A DNA stretch of 64,000 nt from Alkalimonas collagenimarina (GCF_030717845.1 NZ_JAUZVZ010000016.1:17645-81644); one strand, 5' to 3'; shown: positions 45,473-56,226, counted from the stretch's first letter. Notes: generated by a model from the letters alone, not told the origin. Translations and numbers: made by a program.

Positions 45473-46689
45473 AGCAGCTCCACAGCCATACGGATGGCGT
45501 TGATGGCGGCATCAACTTCAGCTTGTGTCGTGTAGGCTGCTAAAGAGAGTCGTACCGCTCCGGGGTGATGTATGTTGGCAAATAAAGGCATGGCACAATG
45601 TTGCCCAGCCCTTACTGCTATTTTTTGTTCATTCAGCAAGGTGGCGACATCCGTTGGATGCTCACCTCTGACATTAAAGGTAATGATACCGGCATTGTTT
45701 GTCGCAGAACTGAGTAATTCGAGTTGAGGCATGGCTTCCAATTGCTGCCAGCCATGCTGCAGTAACTGTTGTTTATGTTGTCGCATGCCAGTTCGGTCTT
45801 GTTTTGCAAGCCAATGCAGTGTTGTCCCCAATGCAATGACTTCGGCAATGGCAGAGGTCCCGGCTTCTAACCGAAAGGGCAACTGATGGTATCGGGTATG
45901 GTCAAAGCTGACGTGCTGAATCATTTCTCCACCACCAAGCAATGGAGTTAAGCACTCCAATGCCTTTGTTTTGCCATACAAAACGCCCACACCGGTTGGA
46001 CCATAGATTTTATGGCCAGAAAATACATAAAAATCGGTATTAAGTTGTTGTACATCAATGGTATCGTGCAAGATCCCTTGCGCGCCATCAATCACGGTTA
46101 GTGCACCTACAGCTTGTGCTTGTTGCACCATGTCGGCAACGGGCAATACCTGCCCAAGCACATTGGATACATGACAAAAACTGACGACTTTGGGCTGATG
46201 TTGCAATAAACGGCTAAACGCAGCCATATCCAGCTGATGATCTACGGTGAGTGGCACAACGTCCAACACAACACCTTTGGACTGACAATGCAGTTGCCAG
46301 GGCACAATATTGGCGTGATGTTCAAGTGTTGTGAGTAAGATACGATCGCCCGGTTGCAACACTGTCCCCATCAGACCAAAAGCAAGTTGGTTCAATGCTG
46401 CGGTAGTACCACTGGTAAAAATGATTTGTTCGGCCTGTTCCGCACCAATAAAGTCGGCAACGTGTTGTCTGGCTTGCTCGTACAACTGCGTCGCCTGATC
46501 ACCTAAGCTGTGCGCTCCTCGATGAATATTACTGTTGGCGCTGGCGTAGAAGTGCTGCAAGCTATCCAGCATGATTTGTGGCTTGTGGCTGGTGGCAGCA
46601 TTATCCAGATAGACCCAGTTTGGATTGGCCTGAAAAAAAGGAAATTGTTGGCGAAAGGTTTCGACGTTAAAGGCCACTGCAAGGGTCAA
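45460..46689 (-). CDS. csdA: Cysteine desulfurase CsdA
   Basis: PLP enzyme that removes sulfur from cysteine as a persulfide. About 405-409 residues: YLDNAATSHKP near 27, TLEHHANIVPWQ near 125, the PLP Lys in FSGHKIYGPTG near 225, and the catalytic Cys in RAGQHCAMP near 362. The N-terminus FNVETFRQQFPFF matches CsdA. The start is uncertain: TTG 46689 or GTG 46677, neither with a clear ribosome site. It is followed by csdE, its partner. Confidence 0.93.
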   Translation of the reverse strand: MTLAVAFNVETFRQQFPFFQANPNWVYLDNAATSHKPQIMLDSLQHFYASANSNIHRGAHSLGDQATQLYEQARQHVADFIGAEQAEQIIFTSGTTAALNQLAFGLMGTVLQPGDRILLTTLEHHANIVPWQLHCQSKGVVLDVVPLTVDHQLDMAAFSRLLQHQPKVVSFCHVSNVLGQVLPVADMVQQAQAVGALTVIDGAQGILHDTIDVQQLNTDFYVFSGHKIYGPTGVGVLYGKTKALECLTPLLGGGEMIQHVSFDHTRYHQLPFRLEAGTSAIAEVIALGTTLHWLAKQDRTGMRQHKQQLLQHGWQQLEAMPQLELLSSATNNAGIITFNVRGEHPTDVATLLNEQKIAVRAGQHCAMPLFANIHHPGAVRLSLAAYTTQAEVDAAINAIRMAVELLCPS

Positions 46690-46775
46690 CTTTGAAAAAC
46701 ATCAGGAAATAGTGCCTGTTTTTTAGCAAAGGCGCAATGCCAGTGCATGTAAGAGTCAAGAGACAGAGCTTATAC

Positions 46776-46801
46776 AAAAAGCGACCCTAAGGTCGCTTTT
46801 T
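46776..46801 (-). terminator. Terminator after gltA
   Basis: AAAAAGCGACC and GGTCGCTTTTT form an 11-bp stem around CTAA, so it works in both directions. It lies 28 bases beyond the gltA stop and separates it from csdA. Confidence 0.9.
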
Positions 46802-46828
46802 AAGCCAGTTTACATCACAAAAGAGACA

Positions 46829-48112
46829 TTAACGTTGGTCGATGTCTTTGATATCTCTGGTGTTGTAACCGGTATAAAGCTGGCGTGGGCGACCAATTTT
46901 ATGGCCTTTCTCGCTCAGCATTTCATCCCAATGGGAGATCCAACCGACCGTTCGTGACATCGCAAAGATGACCGTGAACATGCTGGTAGGAATACCAATG
47001 GCTTTTAAGATGATTCCGCTGTAGAAATCGACGTTTGGATACAGCTTTTTCTCGATGAAGTACGGATCTTCCAGCGCAATACGCTCAAGCTCCATCGCGA
47101 CATCCAGCAGTGGATCTTTGATATTCAGCTCTTTTAGAACTTCGTGGCAGGTCTCTCGCATGACCTTGGCCCGAGGGTCAAAGTTTTTGTAAACACGATG
47201 ACCAAAGCCCATCAGGCGGAATGAATCGTCTTTATCTTTAGCGCGTTTAACGAATTCAGGAATACGATCAACGGAACCAATTTGTTGTAGCATTTTCAAA
47301 CAAGCTTCGTTGGCACCGCCGTGCGCAGGGCCCCACAAAGATGCAACACCAGCCGCAATACAGGCATAAGGGTTGGCACCAGATGAACCCGCTAAACGCA
47401 CGGTTGAGGTAGAGGCATTTTGCTCATGGTCAGCATGCAGCATAAAGATGCGATCCATGGCTTTGGCCAATATAGGACTCACTTTGTAATCTTCCGCTGG
47501 TACGGAAAACATCATGTGCAAGAAGTTTTCGGCGTAGCTCAATTCATTACGCGGATAGACAAACGGCTGACCAACGGTGTACTTGTAAGCCATTGCAGAG
47601 ATGGTCGGTAACTTAGCGATCAGGCGGTGAGCACTACGTTTACGTTGCTCCGGGTCGTTAATATCCAGATCGGAGTGATAGAACGACGACAGGGCACCAA
47701 CAACACCACACAACATAGCCATAGGGTGGGCATCAACCCGGAAGCCCTGAAAGAAAGAAGCGATTTTTTCGTGCACCATGGTGTGACGAGTGATGGTGTT
47801 TTCAAAATCTTCGTACTGCGCATGGTTTGGCAGTTCGCCTTCCAACAATAAGTAACAGAGCTCAAGATAATTTGATTTGTCAGCCAGTTGCTCAATAGGG
47901 TAACCGCGATGCAGAAGCACACCTTTGCCACCATCAATAAAGGTAATTTTTGACTCACATGAACCGGTCGACATAAAACCCGGATCAAAGGTGAAATACC
48001 CTTGCTGGCCCAAGGCGCGAACGTCTATTACGTCGGTGCCTGCCGTACCTGAATAGATAGGCAACTCGAACGATTTGTCATCGATCTGCACGACGGCTTT
48101 TTTATCTGCCAT
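46829..48112 (-). CDS. gltA: Citrate synthase (hexameric type)
   Basis: Condenses acetyl-CoA and oxaloacetate at entry to the TCA cycle. 427 residues, as for Gram-negative NADH-sensitive enzymes. The N-terminal beta domain (about 1-60) is present. Catalytic residues appear in [14 protein letters not shown] near 227, [10 protein letters not shown] near 262 and [15 protein letters not shown] near 300, and the catalytic Asp in the PNVDFYSG segment near 360. Divergent from sdhCDAB over a 373-base control region; a strong terminator follows. Confidence 0.97.
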   Translation of the reverse strand: MADKKAVVQIDDKSFELPIYSGTAGTDVIDVRALGQQGYFTFDPGFMSTGSCESKITFIDGGKGVLLHRGYPIEQLADKSNYLELCYLLLEGELPNHAQYEDFENTITRHTMVHEKIASFFQGFRVDAHPMAMLCGVVGALSSFYHSDLDINDPEQRKRSAHRLIAKLPTISAMAYKYTVGQPFVYPRNELSYAENFLHMMFSVPAEDYKVSPILAKAMDRIFMLHADHEQNASTSTVRLAGSSGANPYACIAAGVASLWGPAHGGANEACLKMLQQIGSVDRIPEFVKRAKDKDDSFRLMGFGHRVYKNFDPRAKVMRETCHEVLKELNIKDPLLDVAMELERIALEDPYFIEKKLYPNVDFYSGIILKAIGIPTSMFTVIFAMSRTVGWISHWDEMLSEKGHKIGRPRQLYTGYNTRDIKDIDQR

Positions 48113-48162
48113 TGGATTTCTCCTATTTATGAATTAAGAATCAAAAGAGGGATGCTGCCGCT

Positions 48163-48193
48163 ATTCTAACTGCAAAGCTACCCTAAAAGTCAA
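48163..48193 (-). promoter_or_regulatory. Possible gltA promoter
   Basis: On the minus strand TTGACT (48193-48188) and TAGAAT (48168-48163) are 19 bases apart. Boxes are good but spacing is long. Confidence 0.35.
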
Positions 48194-48219
48194 TTTTAAT
48201 GCGTTTTCGGCCAATAAGT

Positions 48220-48237
48220 ATACGACTCTGGTCGTAT
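48220..48237. promoter_or_regulatory. Perfect palindrome ATACGAC-N4-GTCGTAT
   Basis: Two 7-base arms around TCTG in the gltA-sdhC control region. The form suits a dimeric repressor such as a GntR-family protein. No T-run follows, so it is not a terminator. The regulator is unknown. Confidence 0.5.
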
Positions 48238-48271
48238 TGTCAGCGAGCTGTTTTTATGACAGCGTTCCATA

Positions 48272-48288
48272 ACAGGAATTTTTCCTGT
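48272..48288. promoter_or_regulatory. Perfect palindrome ACAGGAA-N3-TTCCTGT
   Basis: Two 7-base arms around TTT, ending 15 bases upstream of the sdh -35 box. Position suits an activator or a repressor of sdhC transcription. The regulator is unknown. Confidence 0.5.
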
Positions 48289-48303
48289 AAAACCAAACAA
48301 AAA

Positions 48304-48332
48304 TTGTAATAACGAGGCATGAAATATATACT
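48304..48332 (+). promoter_or_regulatory. Predicted sdhCDAB promoter
   Basis: TTGTAA (48304-48309) and TATACT (48327-48332) are exactly 17 bases apart, with 4 of 6 and 5 of 6 consensus matches. Transcription would begin near 48339 and leave a leader of about 147 bases before sdhC. Confidence 0.65.
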
Positions 48333-48485
48333 ATTGCCGGTGCTGAATCAGTTCACTCCTCTCCCTTGCATGCGCTGAACCAATTGAGGTTTACTGCTGT
48401 ATCAACAAATGGGGAATGACTGTTTATTCAGTTCTTCAATAATGACAACTAAAGCTCGCAAACGGGCGTCGATGGACAAGAAACT

Positions 48486-48863
48486 GTGAAAAAGCAAAGA
48501 CCTGTAAATCTCGACCTGACCACAATTTCACTTCCGGCAGCTGCCAAAGCTTCTATCCTACACCGTGTAACCGGCGTGGCACTATTTATCGCCCTCATTC
48601 TGGTTGTATGGGCTTGGGCTGTCTCACTGTCTTCTGCAGAAGGCTTTGAACAAGTGAAAACGGTATTGACCTCTCATTTCGCTAAGTTTTTAGCGTGGGG
48701 CACCATCACTGTACTGTTGTATCACCTTATCGGTGGTATCCGTCACATGATCATGGATTTGGGTTATTGGGAAGAATTGGCTTCCGGTAATACCAGTGCT
48801 CGTATCGCAATTGGCTTATGGATTATTTTAGCTGTTCTGGCAGGAGTCTGGTTATGGTTTTGA
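48486..48863 (+). CDS. sdhC: Succinate dehydrogenase cytochrome b556 subunit
   Basis: Haem-b and quinone-binding membrane anchor of complex II. 125 residues: N-terminal RPVNLDLTTISLPAAAKASILHRVTG split by the family's SILHRVTG motif near 25-32, three membrane helices (about 33-53, 72-92, 105-124), and the haem-ligand His in YHLIGGIRHM near 80-90. GTG start. Its stop overlaps sdhD by 10 bases. Confidence 0.94.
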   Translation: MKKQRPVNLDLTTISLPAAAKASILHRVTGVALFIALILVVWAWAVSLSSAEGFEQVKTVLTSHFAKFLAWGTITVLLYHLIGGIRHMIMDLGYWEELASGNTSARIAIGLWIILAVLAGVWLWF

Positions 48864-49219
48864 ATCAAGCTTCCTTGAAACGTGATGGCGTTCAGGATTA
48901 CGTTTCCACCCGTGCAACCGCCACTGTATTGGGCTTGTACGCTCTATTTATTTTAGGTTTTTTCTTGTTCACGCCAGAAGTAACTTACGTAACCTGGAAC
49001 AATCTTTTTGCTCAGCTGTGGATGAAAGTCTTTACATTGCTGGCGCTGATCTCGATAGCCATTCATGCTCGAATTGGTCTATGGCAAGTGGTCACTGACT
49101 ACATTAAATGTGCACGTATTCGTGCTGTAGTGCAATTCGTTGTCAGCGTGATTGCTTTCAGTTATGTCGCTGTTGGTCTCTTTGTGTTGTGGGGCCTTAA
49201 AGCTGTAGGAGTTTCGTAA
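48854..49219 (+). CDS. sdhD: Succinate dehydrogenase membrane anchor subunit
   Basis: Second anchor of complex II, about 121 residues, three membrane helices (about 25-43, 58-80, 95-118). SLKRDGVQDYVSTRAT near 7-22 and the haem-ligand His in SIAIHARIGLW near 66 match SdhD. ATG 48854 has AGGAG 8-12 bases upstream and overlaps sdhC; its stop directly abuts sdhA. Confidence 0.92.
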   Translation: MVLNQASLKRDGVQDYVSTRATATVLGLYALFILGFFLFTPEVTYVTWNNLFAQLWMKVFTLLALISIAIHARIGLWQVVTDYIKCARIRAVVQFVVSVIAFSYVAVGLFVLWGLKAVGVS

Positions 49220-50992
49220 ATGACTATTCCAGTTCGTGAGTTTGATGCCATCGTGATTGGCGCAGGTGGTGCCGGTATGCGTGCAGCCTTGCAAATTACT
49301 GAGTCAGGGTTAAGTTGTGCGTTGTTATCCAAGGTTTTTCCAACCCGTTCTCATACGGTGTCTGCACAAGGCGGTATTACCGTTGCTTTAGGTAATTCAC
49401 ACCCGGACAATTGGGAATGGCATATGTTTGATACCGTGAAAGGTTCCGATTATATCGGTGATCAGGACGCGATCGAATATATGTGTAAAACCGGCCCTGA
49501 GGCCATTACTGAATTAGAAAATATGGGTCTGCCATTTTCACGCTTTGAAAATGGCCGGGTCTATCAACGTCCTTTTGGCGGTCAGTCGAAAGAGTTCGGT
49601 GGTGAGCAAGCGGCTCGCACCGCGGCTGCGGCAGACCGTACGGGGCATGCCTTGTTGCACTTGCTGTATCAGCAAAACGTCAAAAACCGTACTCAGGTGT
49701 TCAGCGAGTGGTATGCCCTTGATTTGGTAAAAAACCAGGATGGCGCCATTGTCGGTTGTACTGCGATTGATATAGAAACCGGCGAAATTGTTTACTTCAA
49801 ATCCAAAGCCACGGTTCTGGCCACTGGTGGTGCTGGCCGTATTTATGCCTCTACTACCAATGCCCATATCAATACAGGTGATGGCGTGGGTATGGCACTG
49901 CGTGCTGGTGTGCCGCTGCAAGATATGGAAATGTGGCAGTTCCATCCAACCGGTATAGCCGGAGCTGGTACCTTGGTAACGGAAGGTTGCCGTGGGGAAG
50001 GTGGTTACTTGCTGAATAAAGACGGCGAGCGCTTTATGGAGCGTTACGCGCCAAATGCAAAAGACCTGGCTGGCCGCGATGTGGTTGCTCGCTCTATGAT
50101 GACCGAAATTCGTGAAGGTCGTGGCTGTGAAGGCCCGTGGGGTGTTCACCTTAAATTGAAGCTGGACCATCTGGGCGCCGATGTGCTGGAAAGTCGTTTG
50201 CCAGGCATTTGTGAGCTATCCCGTACTTTTGCTCATGTTGACCCGGTGAAAGAGCCTATCCCTGTGATCCCAACCTGCCACTACATGATGGGTGGTATTC
50301 CGACCAATGTGAATGGTCAGGTGATTAAACCCACTGCAGATGGTAAATCCAGTGTAGTCGCTGGTTTGTTTGCTTGTGGCGAGATCGCGTGTGTTTCGGT
50401 GCATGGTGCCAACCGTTTGGGTGGTAATTCCTTGTTGGATCTGGTGGTGTTTGGTCGTGCAACTGGCTTGCACCTTGGCGAAGCGTTGGCCGCAACTGCT
50501 GAAGCGCGTCCTGCTTCTGAATCTGATTTGGATGCCGCACTGGCACGTACCCGTCGCTGGGAGGATAGCAAACCAGGGCAGGGTGAAGACCCGGTGCAAA
50601 TCAAGAAAGATTTGCAAAACTGCATGCAGCTTAATTTCTCGGTATTCCGTGAAGGTGAGGCCATGGCTGAAGGTTTGGCTGAGCTGAAAACCATCCGTGA
50701 GCGTTTGCAATTCGCCCGTTTGGATGACAAGAGTTCCGACTTTAATACCATGCGGATTGAATGTCTGGAGCTGGATAACCTGATGGAAACGGCTTATTCA
50801 ACCGCCGTTGCTGCCAATTTCCGTACCGAGAGTCGTGGTGCTCATGCCCGCTTTGACTTCCCGGATCGGGATGATGCTAACTGGTTATGTCACAGCGTCT
50901 ATACCCCGGATACTGAATCCATGTTTAAGCGCGATGTGAATCTGGAGCCGAAGTTCCGTGAAGCATTCCCGCCAAAAGCGCGTACTTATTAA
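49220..50992 (+). CDS. sdhA: Succinate dehydrogenase flavoprotein subunit
   Basis: Oxidises succinate to fumarate with covalently bound FAD. 590 residues: FAD-binding [15 protein letters not shown] near 12-26, the flavin-linked His in [10 protein letters not shown] near 45, capping-domain [21 protein letters not shown] near 240-262, active-site [12 protein letters not shown] near 292, and [18 protein letters not shown] near 395. Normal length. It begins immediately after the sdhD stop and ends 12 bases before sdhB. Confidence 0.97.
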   Translation: MTIPVREFDAIVIGAGGAGMRAALQITESGLSCALLSKVFPTRSHTVSAQGGITVALGNSHPDNWEWHMFDTVKGSDYIGDQDAIEYMCKTGPEAITELENMGLPFSRFENGRVYQRPFGGQSKEFGGEQAARTAAAADRTGHALLHLLYQQNVKNRTQVFSEWYALDLVKNQDGAIVGCTAIDIETGEIVYFKSKATVLATGGAGRIYASTTNAHINTGDGVGMALRAGVPLQDMEMWQFHPTGIAGAGTLVTEGCRGEGGYLLNKDGERFMERYAPNAKDLAGRDVVARSMMTEIREGRGCEGPWGVHLKLKLDHLGADVLESRLPGICELSRTFAHVDPVKEPIPVIPTCHYMMGGIPTNVNGQVIKPTADGKSSVVAGLFACGEIACVSVHGANRLGGNSLLDLVVFGRATGLHLGEALAATAEARPASESDLDAALARTRRWEDSKPGQGEDPVQIKKDLQNCMQLNFSVFREGEAMAEGLAELKTIRERLQFARLDDKSSDFNTMRIECLELDNLMETAYSTAVAANFRTESRGAHARFDFPDRDDANWLCHSVYTPDTESMFKRDVNLEPKFREAFPPKARTY

Positions 50993-51004
50993 GAGGGCAC
51001 AGCG

Positions 51005-51724
51005 ATGAAGAATTTAGTTTTCTCGATCTATCGTTACAACCCTGATGTCGATGATGCACCTCGCATGCAGGATTATACGCTGGAGAATCCGGAAGGCCGG
51101 GACATGATGGTGCTGGATGCACTGATCAAACTGAAAGAGCAGGACCCAACCTTATCGTTTCGCCGCTCATGCCGTGAAGGGGTTTGTGGCTCCGATGGTT
51201 TGAACATGAATGGTAAAAATGGCCTGGCTTGTATTACGCCGCTGTCAGCTACTGGCACCAAGGGCGGTAAAATTGTAGTGCGTCCATTACCAGGTTTGCC
51301 TGTTGTGCGTGACTTGGTGGTCGATATGAGCCAATTTTACACGCAGTATGAAAAAGTAAAACCGTACTTAATTAACGACAGCAACCTGCCTCCTGCCGGT
51401 GAGTTTTTGCAATCTCCAGAGCAGCGTGCCGAGTTGGATGGCTTGTACGAGTGTATTTTGTGTGCTTGTTGCTCTACATCATGCCCGTCATTCTGGTGGA
51501 ACCCAGACAAGTTTATTGGCCCGGCTGGGTTGTTGCATGCTTATCGCTTTTTAGCGGATAGCCGCGATACCGCGACTGAAGAACGGTTGAATGATCTTGA
51601 CGATGCGTTCAGCGTGTTCCGTTGTCATGGCATTATGAACTGTGTCAATGTGTGTCCTAAAGGGTTAAACCCAACTAAAGCAATTGGACACATCAAATCG
51701 ATGTTGTTAAACCGGGCGTTGTAA
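51005..51724 (+). CDS. sdhB: Succinate dehydrogenase iron-sulfur subunit
   Basis: Electron wire of complex II with three Fe-S centres. 239 residues: 2Fe-2S site SCREGVCGSDGLNMNG near 54-70 with the later Cys of LACITP, then 4Fe-4S site CILCACCSTSCPS near 147, and the Cys set CHGIMNCVNVCPKGLNP near 204 for the 3Fe-4S and 4Fe-4S centres. GAGGG lies just before the ATG. A long perfect hairpin separates it from sucA. Confidence 0.97.
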   Translation: MKNLVFSIYRYNPDVDDAPRMQDYTLENPEGRDMMVLDALIKLKEQDPTLSFRRSCREGVCGSDGLNMNGKNGLACITPLSATGTKGGKIVVRPLPGLPVVRDLVVDMSQFYTQYEKVKPYLINDSNLPPAGEFLQSPEQRAELDGLYECILCACCSTSCPSFWWNPDKFIGPAGLLHAYRFLADSRDTATEERLNDLDDAFSVFRCHGIMNCVNVCPKGLNPTKAIGHIKSMLLNRAL

Positions 51725-51758
51725 TGCGCCCATCTTTTTTGATGAAAAGCTGATGCAA

Positions 51759-51801
51759 GCAAAAAAATAACAGAGCTTAAGCTATACTGTTATTTTTTTG
51801 C
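51759..51801 (+). terminator. Long perfect hairpin between sdhB and sucA
   Basis: Two 15-base arms (GCAAAAAAATAACAG and its exact complement) flank a 13-base loop that itself contains the palindrome AGCTTAAGCT. The right arm includes seven T. It may end part of sdh transcription or protect the mRNA end, giving sucAB a different level from sdh. Confidence 0.6.
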
Positions 51802-51838
51802 GATTTTTTTCCAGGTGCGCAGATATAAGGGAAACTAA

Positions 51839-54667
51839 ATGCACGAAGGTGTAATGAAGGCGTGGCTAGAGTCTTCTCATCTCGGCGGTGGCAACATGGC
51901 CTACGTGGATGAACTCTATGAATCCTACTTGGCGGAACCTACCAGTGTAGGGGATGAATGGCGAGAGTTTTTTGCTCAATTGCCAAAACTTGACGGTGTT
52001 GATTTGGAGACTCGTCATTCTGATATCCGCCAGCAATTTGCTGATCTCGCTCGCAACAAACACCGCGAAGTGGTGACGGTAGCAGGCAGTCAAGCGGCTG
52101 ATTCTCGTCAGGTGAAAGTACTGCAACTGATCAACTCCTATCGTTTTCGTGGTCATCAACTGGCGAAACTGGACCCATTGAACTTATGGCCTCAGCAGCG
52201 CATTCGTGATCTTGAATTATCACATCATGAATTGTCTCAAGCTGATTACGATACAGAGTTCAATGTTGGATCATTCGCTGGTGGTTCTGACACCATGAAA
52301 TTGGGTGATTTGCATAAAGCACTGGAAAAAACCTACTGCGGTTCCATCGGTGCTGAGTACATGCATATTGTCTCAACCGATGAAAAACGCTGGATCCAGC
52401 AACGTTTAGAAAGCATTCACTCTGCACCTACCTTTGAAAAAAATACCAAAGAGCGCATTTTAAAAGATTTAATTGCCGCAGATGGTCTGGAAAAGTATCT
52501 GGGGTCTAAATTCCCGGGTGCGAAGCGATTTGGTCTCGAAGGTGGCGATGCCATGATCCCAATGCTGAAAACCATGATCCATCGTGCCGGTGAACAAGGC
52601 GCGAAAGATTGTGTCATTGGTATGGCACACCGTGGTCGTTTAAACACCTTAATTAACGTGTTGGGCAAGAACCCATCCGAATTGTTTGACGAGTTTGCTG
52701 GCAAATATACCGTGGTTGGCGCTGGTGATGTGAAATACCACATGGGTTTCTCATCTGATTTTGCCACCAAAGGCGGCGATGTTCACCTTGCCATGGCGTT
52801 TAACCCGTCTCACCTGGAAATTGTCAACCCTGTGGTGATGGGTTCAGTTCGTGCTCGCTTGGATCGCCGTGGTTGCACTGATGGCTCTTTGGCTTTGCCA
52901 ATTACCATTCATGGTGATTCTGCCTTTGCCGGTCAGGGTGTGGTTGCTGAGACCTTCAATATCTCGCAAACCCGTGCCTTTAAAGTAGGTGGCACCGTTC
53001 GCTTGGTGATTAATAATCAGGTTGGCTTTACCACTTCAAACCGTGAAGATACGCGTTCTACCGAATACTGTACTGATATTGCCAAAATGGTGCAGGCGCC
53101 AATTTTCCATGTCAATGGCGATGATCCTGAAGCCGTAGTACTGGTAGCACAATTGGCTGTGGATTACCGCAATACCTTTAAACGCGATGTCGTGATTGAT
53201 TTGGTGTGCTATCGCCGTAATGGCCATAACGAAGCCGATGAGCCAAATGCGACTCAGCCGTTGATGTATCAAAAAATTAAGAAACACCCAACACCTCGTG
53301 AAATCTATGCTGAGCAGCTGATCAATGAAGGTCAGTTTACTGCTGAAGATATCAAAGCCATGATGTCTGATTATCGCGATGCGCTCGATAAAGGCGATTG
53401 CGTGGTTGATGAATGGCGTAAGATGGATCATGAAAGCTCAGTCGACTGGACCCCATTCCTGAATCAGGACTGGGATTCAGAGTACGATGGTGGCATGACA
53501 GTTGAAACGTTGGTGGCTTTGGGTGAAAAAGCCATTGCCGTACCTGAAACTCACCCGATGCAGCGTCAGGTGGCACGTGTCTATGAAGACCGGGCCAAAA
53601 TGCTGGCTGGTGAGAAGAAAATTGATTGGGGTTTTGCTGAGATTTTAGCGTATGCATCAATTGTGGATAGCGGTAATCGCATCCGTATCGTTGGGCAGGA
53701 CTCTGGTCGTGGTACCTTTTTCCACCGCCATGCCGTGTTGCACAATCAGACCGATGGCAGCACCTTTACACCGTTAGAGCATATCTCTGAACAGCAAGGG
53801 CCGTTTCAGGTGTACGATTCTGCCTTATCTGAAGAAGCCGTTATGGCCTTCGAGTATGGTTATGCCACAGCCGAACCAAGAGCCTTGGTGATTTGGGAAG
53901 GTCAATTTGGTGACTTTGCCAATGGCGCTCAGGTGGTGATCGATCAATTCCTCAGTTCTGGTGAGCAAAAGTGGGGCCGTTTGTGTGGTCTGACGTTGCT
54001 GTTGCCACATGGTTACGAGGGGCAGGGTCCAGAGCACTCATCTGCACGTCTGGAGCGCTTTTTGCAATTGTGTGCTGATCACAATATGCAGGTGTGTATT
54101 CCAACTACGCCAGCTCAAGTATTCAATATGCTGCGTCGTCAGTTGGTCCGTCCAATGCGCCGGCCACTGATCGTGATGTCACCAAAGTCCTTGCTACGTC
54201 ACTCGATGGCAACGTCGACCCTGGAAGAGTTAGCGTCGGGTCGTTACCTGAATGTCATTGGCGAAATCGACGATATCAAGCCGAAAGACGTCAAACGAGT
54301 GGTGTTCTGTAGTGGTAAAGTCTACTTCGATTTGTTGGATGAACGCCGTAAGCGTGAAATTAACGACATTGCTCTGATCCGTGTTGAGCAACTGTACCCG
54401 TTCCCGCATGATGAAATGGATCAGGTTTTAAGCCAGTACAGCCATGTTACTGATTTTGTTTGGTGTCAGGAAGAGCCACAGAATCAGGGCGCCTGGTACT
54501 GCAGCCAACATCATTTCCGTCATGCTATTGGTAAAAATGGCTACCTGACCTATGCTGGACGTGAAGCCTCCGCTTCGCCTGCGGTTGGGTATTTATCGGT
54601 ACATAATAAACAGCAGCAAGCTTTAATTAATGATGCGCTGACACTGAATCATGAGGCCAACCAATGA
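51839..54667 (+). CDS. sucA: 2-oxoglutarate dehydrogenase E1 component
   Basis: Thiamine-diphosphate E1 that decarboxylates 2-oxoglutarate and reductively succinylates SucB. 942 residues, as usual. N-terminal [16 protein letters not shown] near 22 is the E2-contact region. Active-site GMAHRGRLN is near 263; [18 protein letters not shown] near 359 and [12 protein letters not shown] near 458 belong to the ThDP domain; GHEGQG-like [19 protein letters not shown] near 723 is conserved. AAGGGAA lies 6-12 bases before the ATG. Its stop overlaps sucB by 4 bases. Confidence 0.97.
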   Translation: MHEGVMKAWLESSHLGGGNMAYVDELYESYLAEPTSVGDEWREFFAQLPKLDGVDLETRHSDIRQQFADLARNKHREVVTVAGSQAADSRQVKVLQLINSYRFRGHQLAKLDPLNLWPQQRIRDLELSHHELSQADYDTEFNVGSFAGGSDTMKLGDLHKALEKTYCGSIGAEYMHIVSTDEKRWIQQRLESIHSAPTFEKNTKERILKDLIAADGLEKYLGSKFPGAKRFGLEGGDAMIPMLKTMIHRAGEQGAKDCVIGMAHRGRLNTLINVLGKNPSELFDEFAGKYTVVGAGDVKYHMGFSSDFATKGGDVHLAMAFNPSHLEIVNPVVMGSVRARLDRRGCTDGSLALPITIHGDSAFAGQGVVAETFNISQTRAFKVGGTVRLVINNQVGFTTSNREDTRSTEYCTDIAKMVQAPIFHVNGDDPEAVVLVAQLAVDYRNTFKRDVVIDLVCYRRNGHNEADEPNATQPLMYQKIKKHPTPREIYAEQLINEGQFTAEDIKAMMSDYRDALDKGDCVVDEWRKMDHESSVDWTPFLNQDWDSEYDGGMTVETLVALGEKAIAVPETHPMQRQVARVYEDRAKMLAGEKKIDWGFAEILAYASIVDSGNRIRIVGQDSGRGTFFHRHAVLHNQTDGSTFTPLEHISEQQGPFQVYDSALSEEAVMAFEYGYATAEPRALVIWEGQFGDFANGAQVVIDQFLSSGEQKWGRLCGLTLLLPHGYEGQGPEHSSARLERFLQLCADHNMQVCIPTTPAQVFNMLRRQLVRPMRRPLIVMSPKSLLRHSMATSTLEELASGRYLNVIGEIDDIKPKDVKRVVFCSGKVYFDLLDERRKREINDIALIRVEQLYPFPHDEMDQVLSQYSHVTDFVWCQEEPQNQGAWYCSQHHFRHAIGKNGYLTYAGREASASPAVGYLSVHNKQQQALINDALTLNHEANQ

Positions 54668-56226
54668 CAGATATTAAAGTACCTGTATTGCCTGAATCAG
54701 TCGCTGATGCAACCGTCGCTAAATGGCATGTTGCTGAAGGAGACTCGGTCAGCCGCGATCAGATCGTCGTAGATATCGAAACCGACAAAGTTGTGCTTGA
54801 GGTGGCTGCACCGGATGATGGTGTGATTGGTTCCATCAAGCACCAAGAAGGTGATACGGTCACTGCCGAGCAGGTTTTAGCCACGTTAACTGCTGGTGAC
54901 GGTAATAAAGAATCAAGTAAAGCTTCAGCATCTGAGTCTTCTGAAGACAAGCAACCTGCTGAGACCTCTCAATCTGAACAATCCGCAAAAGGTGAACAAG
55001 TGGACATTCAAGTACCTGTACTTCCTGAATCCGTTGCAGATGCAACAATTGCAACCTGGCATGTAAAACCAGGTGAAGCCGTTTCCCGTGACCAGGTATT
55101 GGTTGATATTGAAACCGATAAAGTCGTGCTGGAAGTGGTTGCTCAAGCTGATGGTGTAATGGGAGAGATCCTGGAAGACACCGGTTCGACCGTAAATGCG
55201 GAACAGGTGATTGGTAAGTTAGAAGCAGGCGCCTCATCTGGTAAATCTGAAAGTAAGTCTGACGATGATTCCGCGAGTAAGTCCGACAGCAAATCAGAAA
55301 CTAAAGCAGACAGCAGCGACAATGACTCAGATAGCAGCGATGAGGCCATGAGCCCGTCGGTTCGTCGCTTGGTCGCTGAAAAAGGACTGGATGCCAGCAA
55401 AATTAAAGGCAGCGGTAAAAATGGTCGTATCACCAAAGAAGATGTGGAAAAATTTGCATCCTCTGCCGGTAGTAAAGAAACGGCGAAGCCAGCCGCAAGC
55501 TCCGCTCCGGCTGCTGTTTCAGGTGACCGCACACAAAAACGAGTGCCGATGACACGGTTGCGTAAAACCATCGCCAACCGTTTGTTGGAAGCGAAAAACT
55601 CCACCGCCATGCTGACTACGTTCAACGAAGTGAACATGAAACCTATCATGGATCTGCGTAAGCAGTACCAAGAAGTGTTCGAGAAGCGCCACGGTATCCG
55701 GTTAGGCTTTATGTCGTTCTATGTCAAAGCCGTCACTGAAGCGTTGAAACGTTTCCCTGAAGTGAATGCAGCTATCGATGGCGATGACATTGTGTACCAC
55801 AATTATTTTGATATCAGCATTGCCGTGTCAACGCCACGTGGTTTGGTTACGCCGGTATTGCGCGATTGCGATAAAATGAATCTGGCTGAAATTGAAAAAG
55901 CCATTAAAGAGCTGGCACTAAAAGGCCGTGATGGCAAATTATCGATGGATGACCTAACCGGCGGTAACTTTACCATCACCAACGGTGGTGTCTTTGGTTC
56001 CTTGATGTCTACACCTATTATCAATCCACCGCAGTCTGCTATTTTAGGCATGCACAAAATCCAGGATCGAGCCATGGTCGTTGACGGTAAAATTGAAATT
56101 TTACCGATGATGTATCTTGCTCTGTCTTATGATCATCGCATTATTGATGGCAAAGAGTCAGTTGGTTATCTGGTGACCATTAAAGAATTACTGGAAGATC
56201 CAACGCGTATTTTGTTGGATATCTAA
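54664..56226 (+). CDS. sucB: Dihydrolipoamide succinyltransferase with two lipoyl domains
   Basis: E2 core of the 2-oxoglutarate dehydrogenase complex. At 520 residues it is about 115 longer than E. coli SucB because it has two near-identical lipoyl domains, with lipoyl-lysines K42 and K153, both in [12 protein letters not shown] peripheral subunit-binding domain ([14 protein letters not shown]) is near 230-265, and the catalytic core has the active-site His in [14 protein letters not shown] near 490. Linkers are rich in Ser, Asp, Lys and Glu instead of Ala/Pro. Overlaps sucA by 4 bases. Confidence 0.95.
   Translation: MTDIKVPVLPESVADATVAKWHVAEGDSVSRDQIVVDIETDKVVLEVAAPDDGVIGSIKHQEGDTVTAEQVLATLTAGDGNKESSKASASESSEDKQPAETSQSEQSAKGEQVDIQVPVLPESVADATIATWHVKPGEAVSRDQVLVDIETDKVVLEVVAQADGVMGEILEDTGSTVNAEQVIGKLEAGASSGKSESKSDDDSASKSDSKSETKADSSDNDSDSSDEAMSPSVRRLVAEKGLDASKIKGSGKNGRITKEDVEKFASSAGSKETAKPAASSAPAAVSGDRTQKRVPMTRLRKTIANRLLEAKNSTAMLTTFNEVNMKPIMDLRKQYQEVFEKRHGIRLGFMSFYVKAVTEALKRFPEVNAAIDGDDIVYHNYFDISIAVSTPRGLVTPVLRDCDKMNLAEIEKAIKELALKGRDGKLSMDDLTGGNFTITNGGVFGSLMSTPIINPPQSAILGMHKIQDRAMVVDGKIEILPMMYLALSYDHRIIDGKESVGYLVTIKELLEDPTRILLDI

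Larger units (their letters stand above)
48113..48485. other. Divergent control region gltA / sdhC
   Basis: 373 bases without genes. From left to right it holds a weak gltA promoter, an 18-base palindrome (48220), a 17-base palindrome (48272), a near-consensus sdh promoter (48304-48332) and a ~150-base sdhC leader. This arrangement suits joint control of TCA genes by a shared regulator. Confidence 0.7.

Noticed and set aside
49538..50170. 210-codon minus-strand open frame
   Set aside because: Antisense within sdhA; arises from the codon bias of that gene.
55143..55649. 168-codon minus-strand open frame rich in Ser/Leu
   Set aside because: Antisense to the Ser/Asp/Lys-rich linker of sucB; no support for translation.
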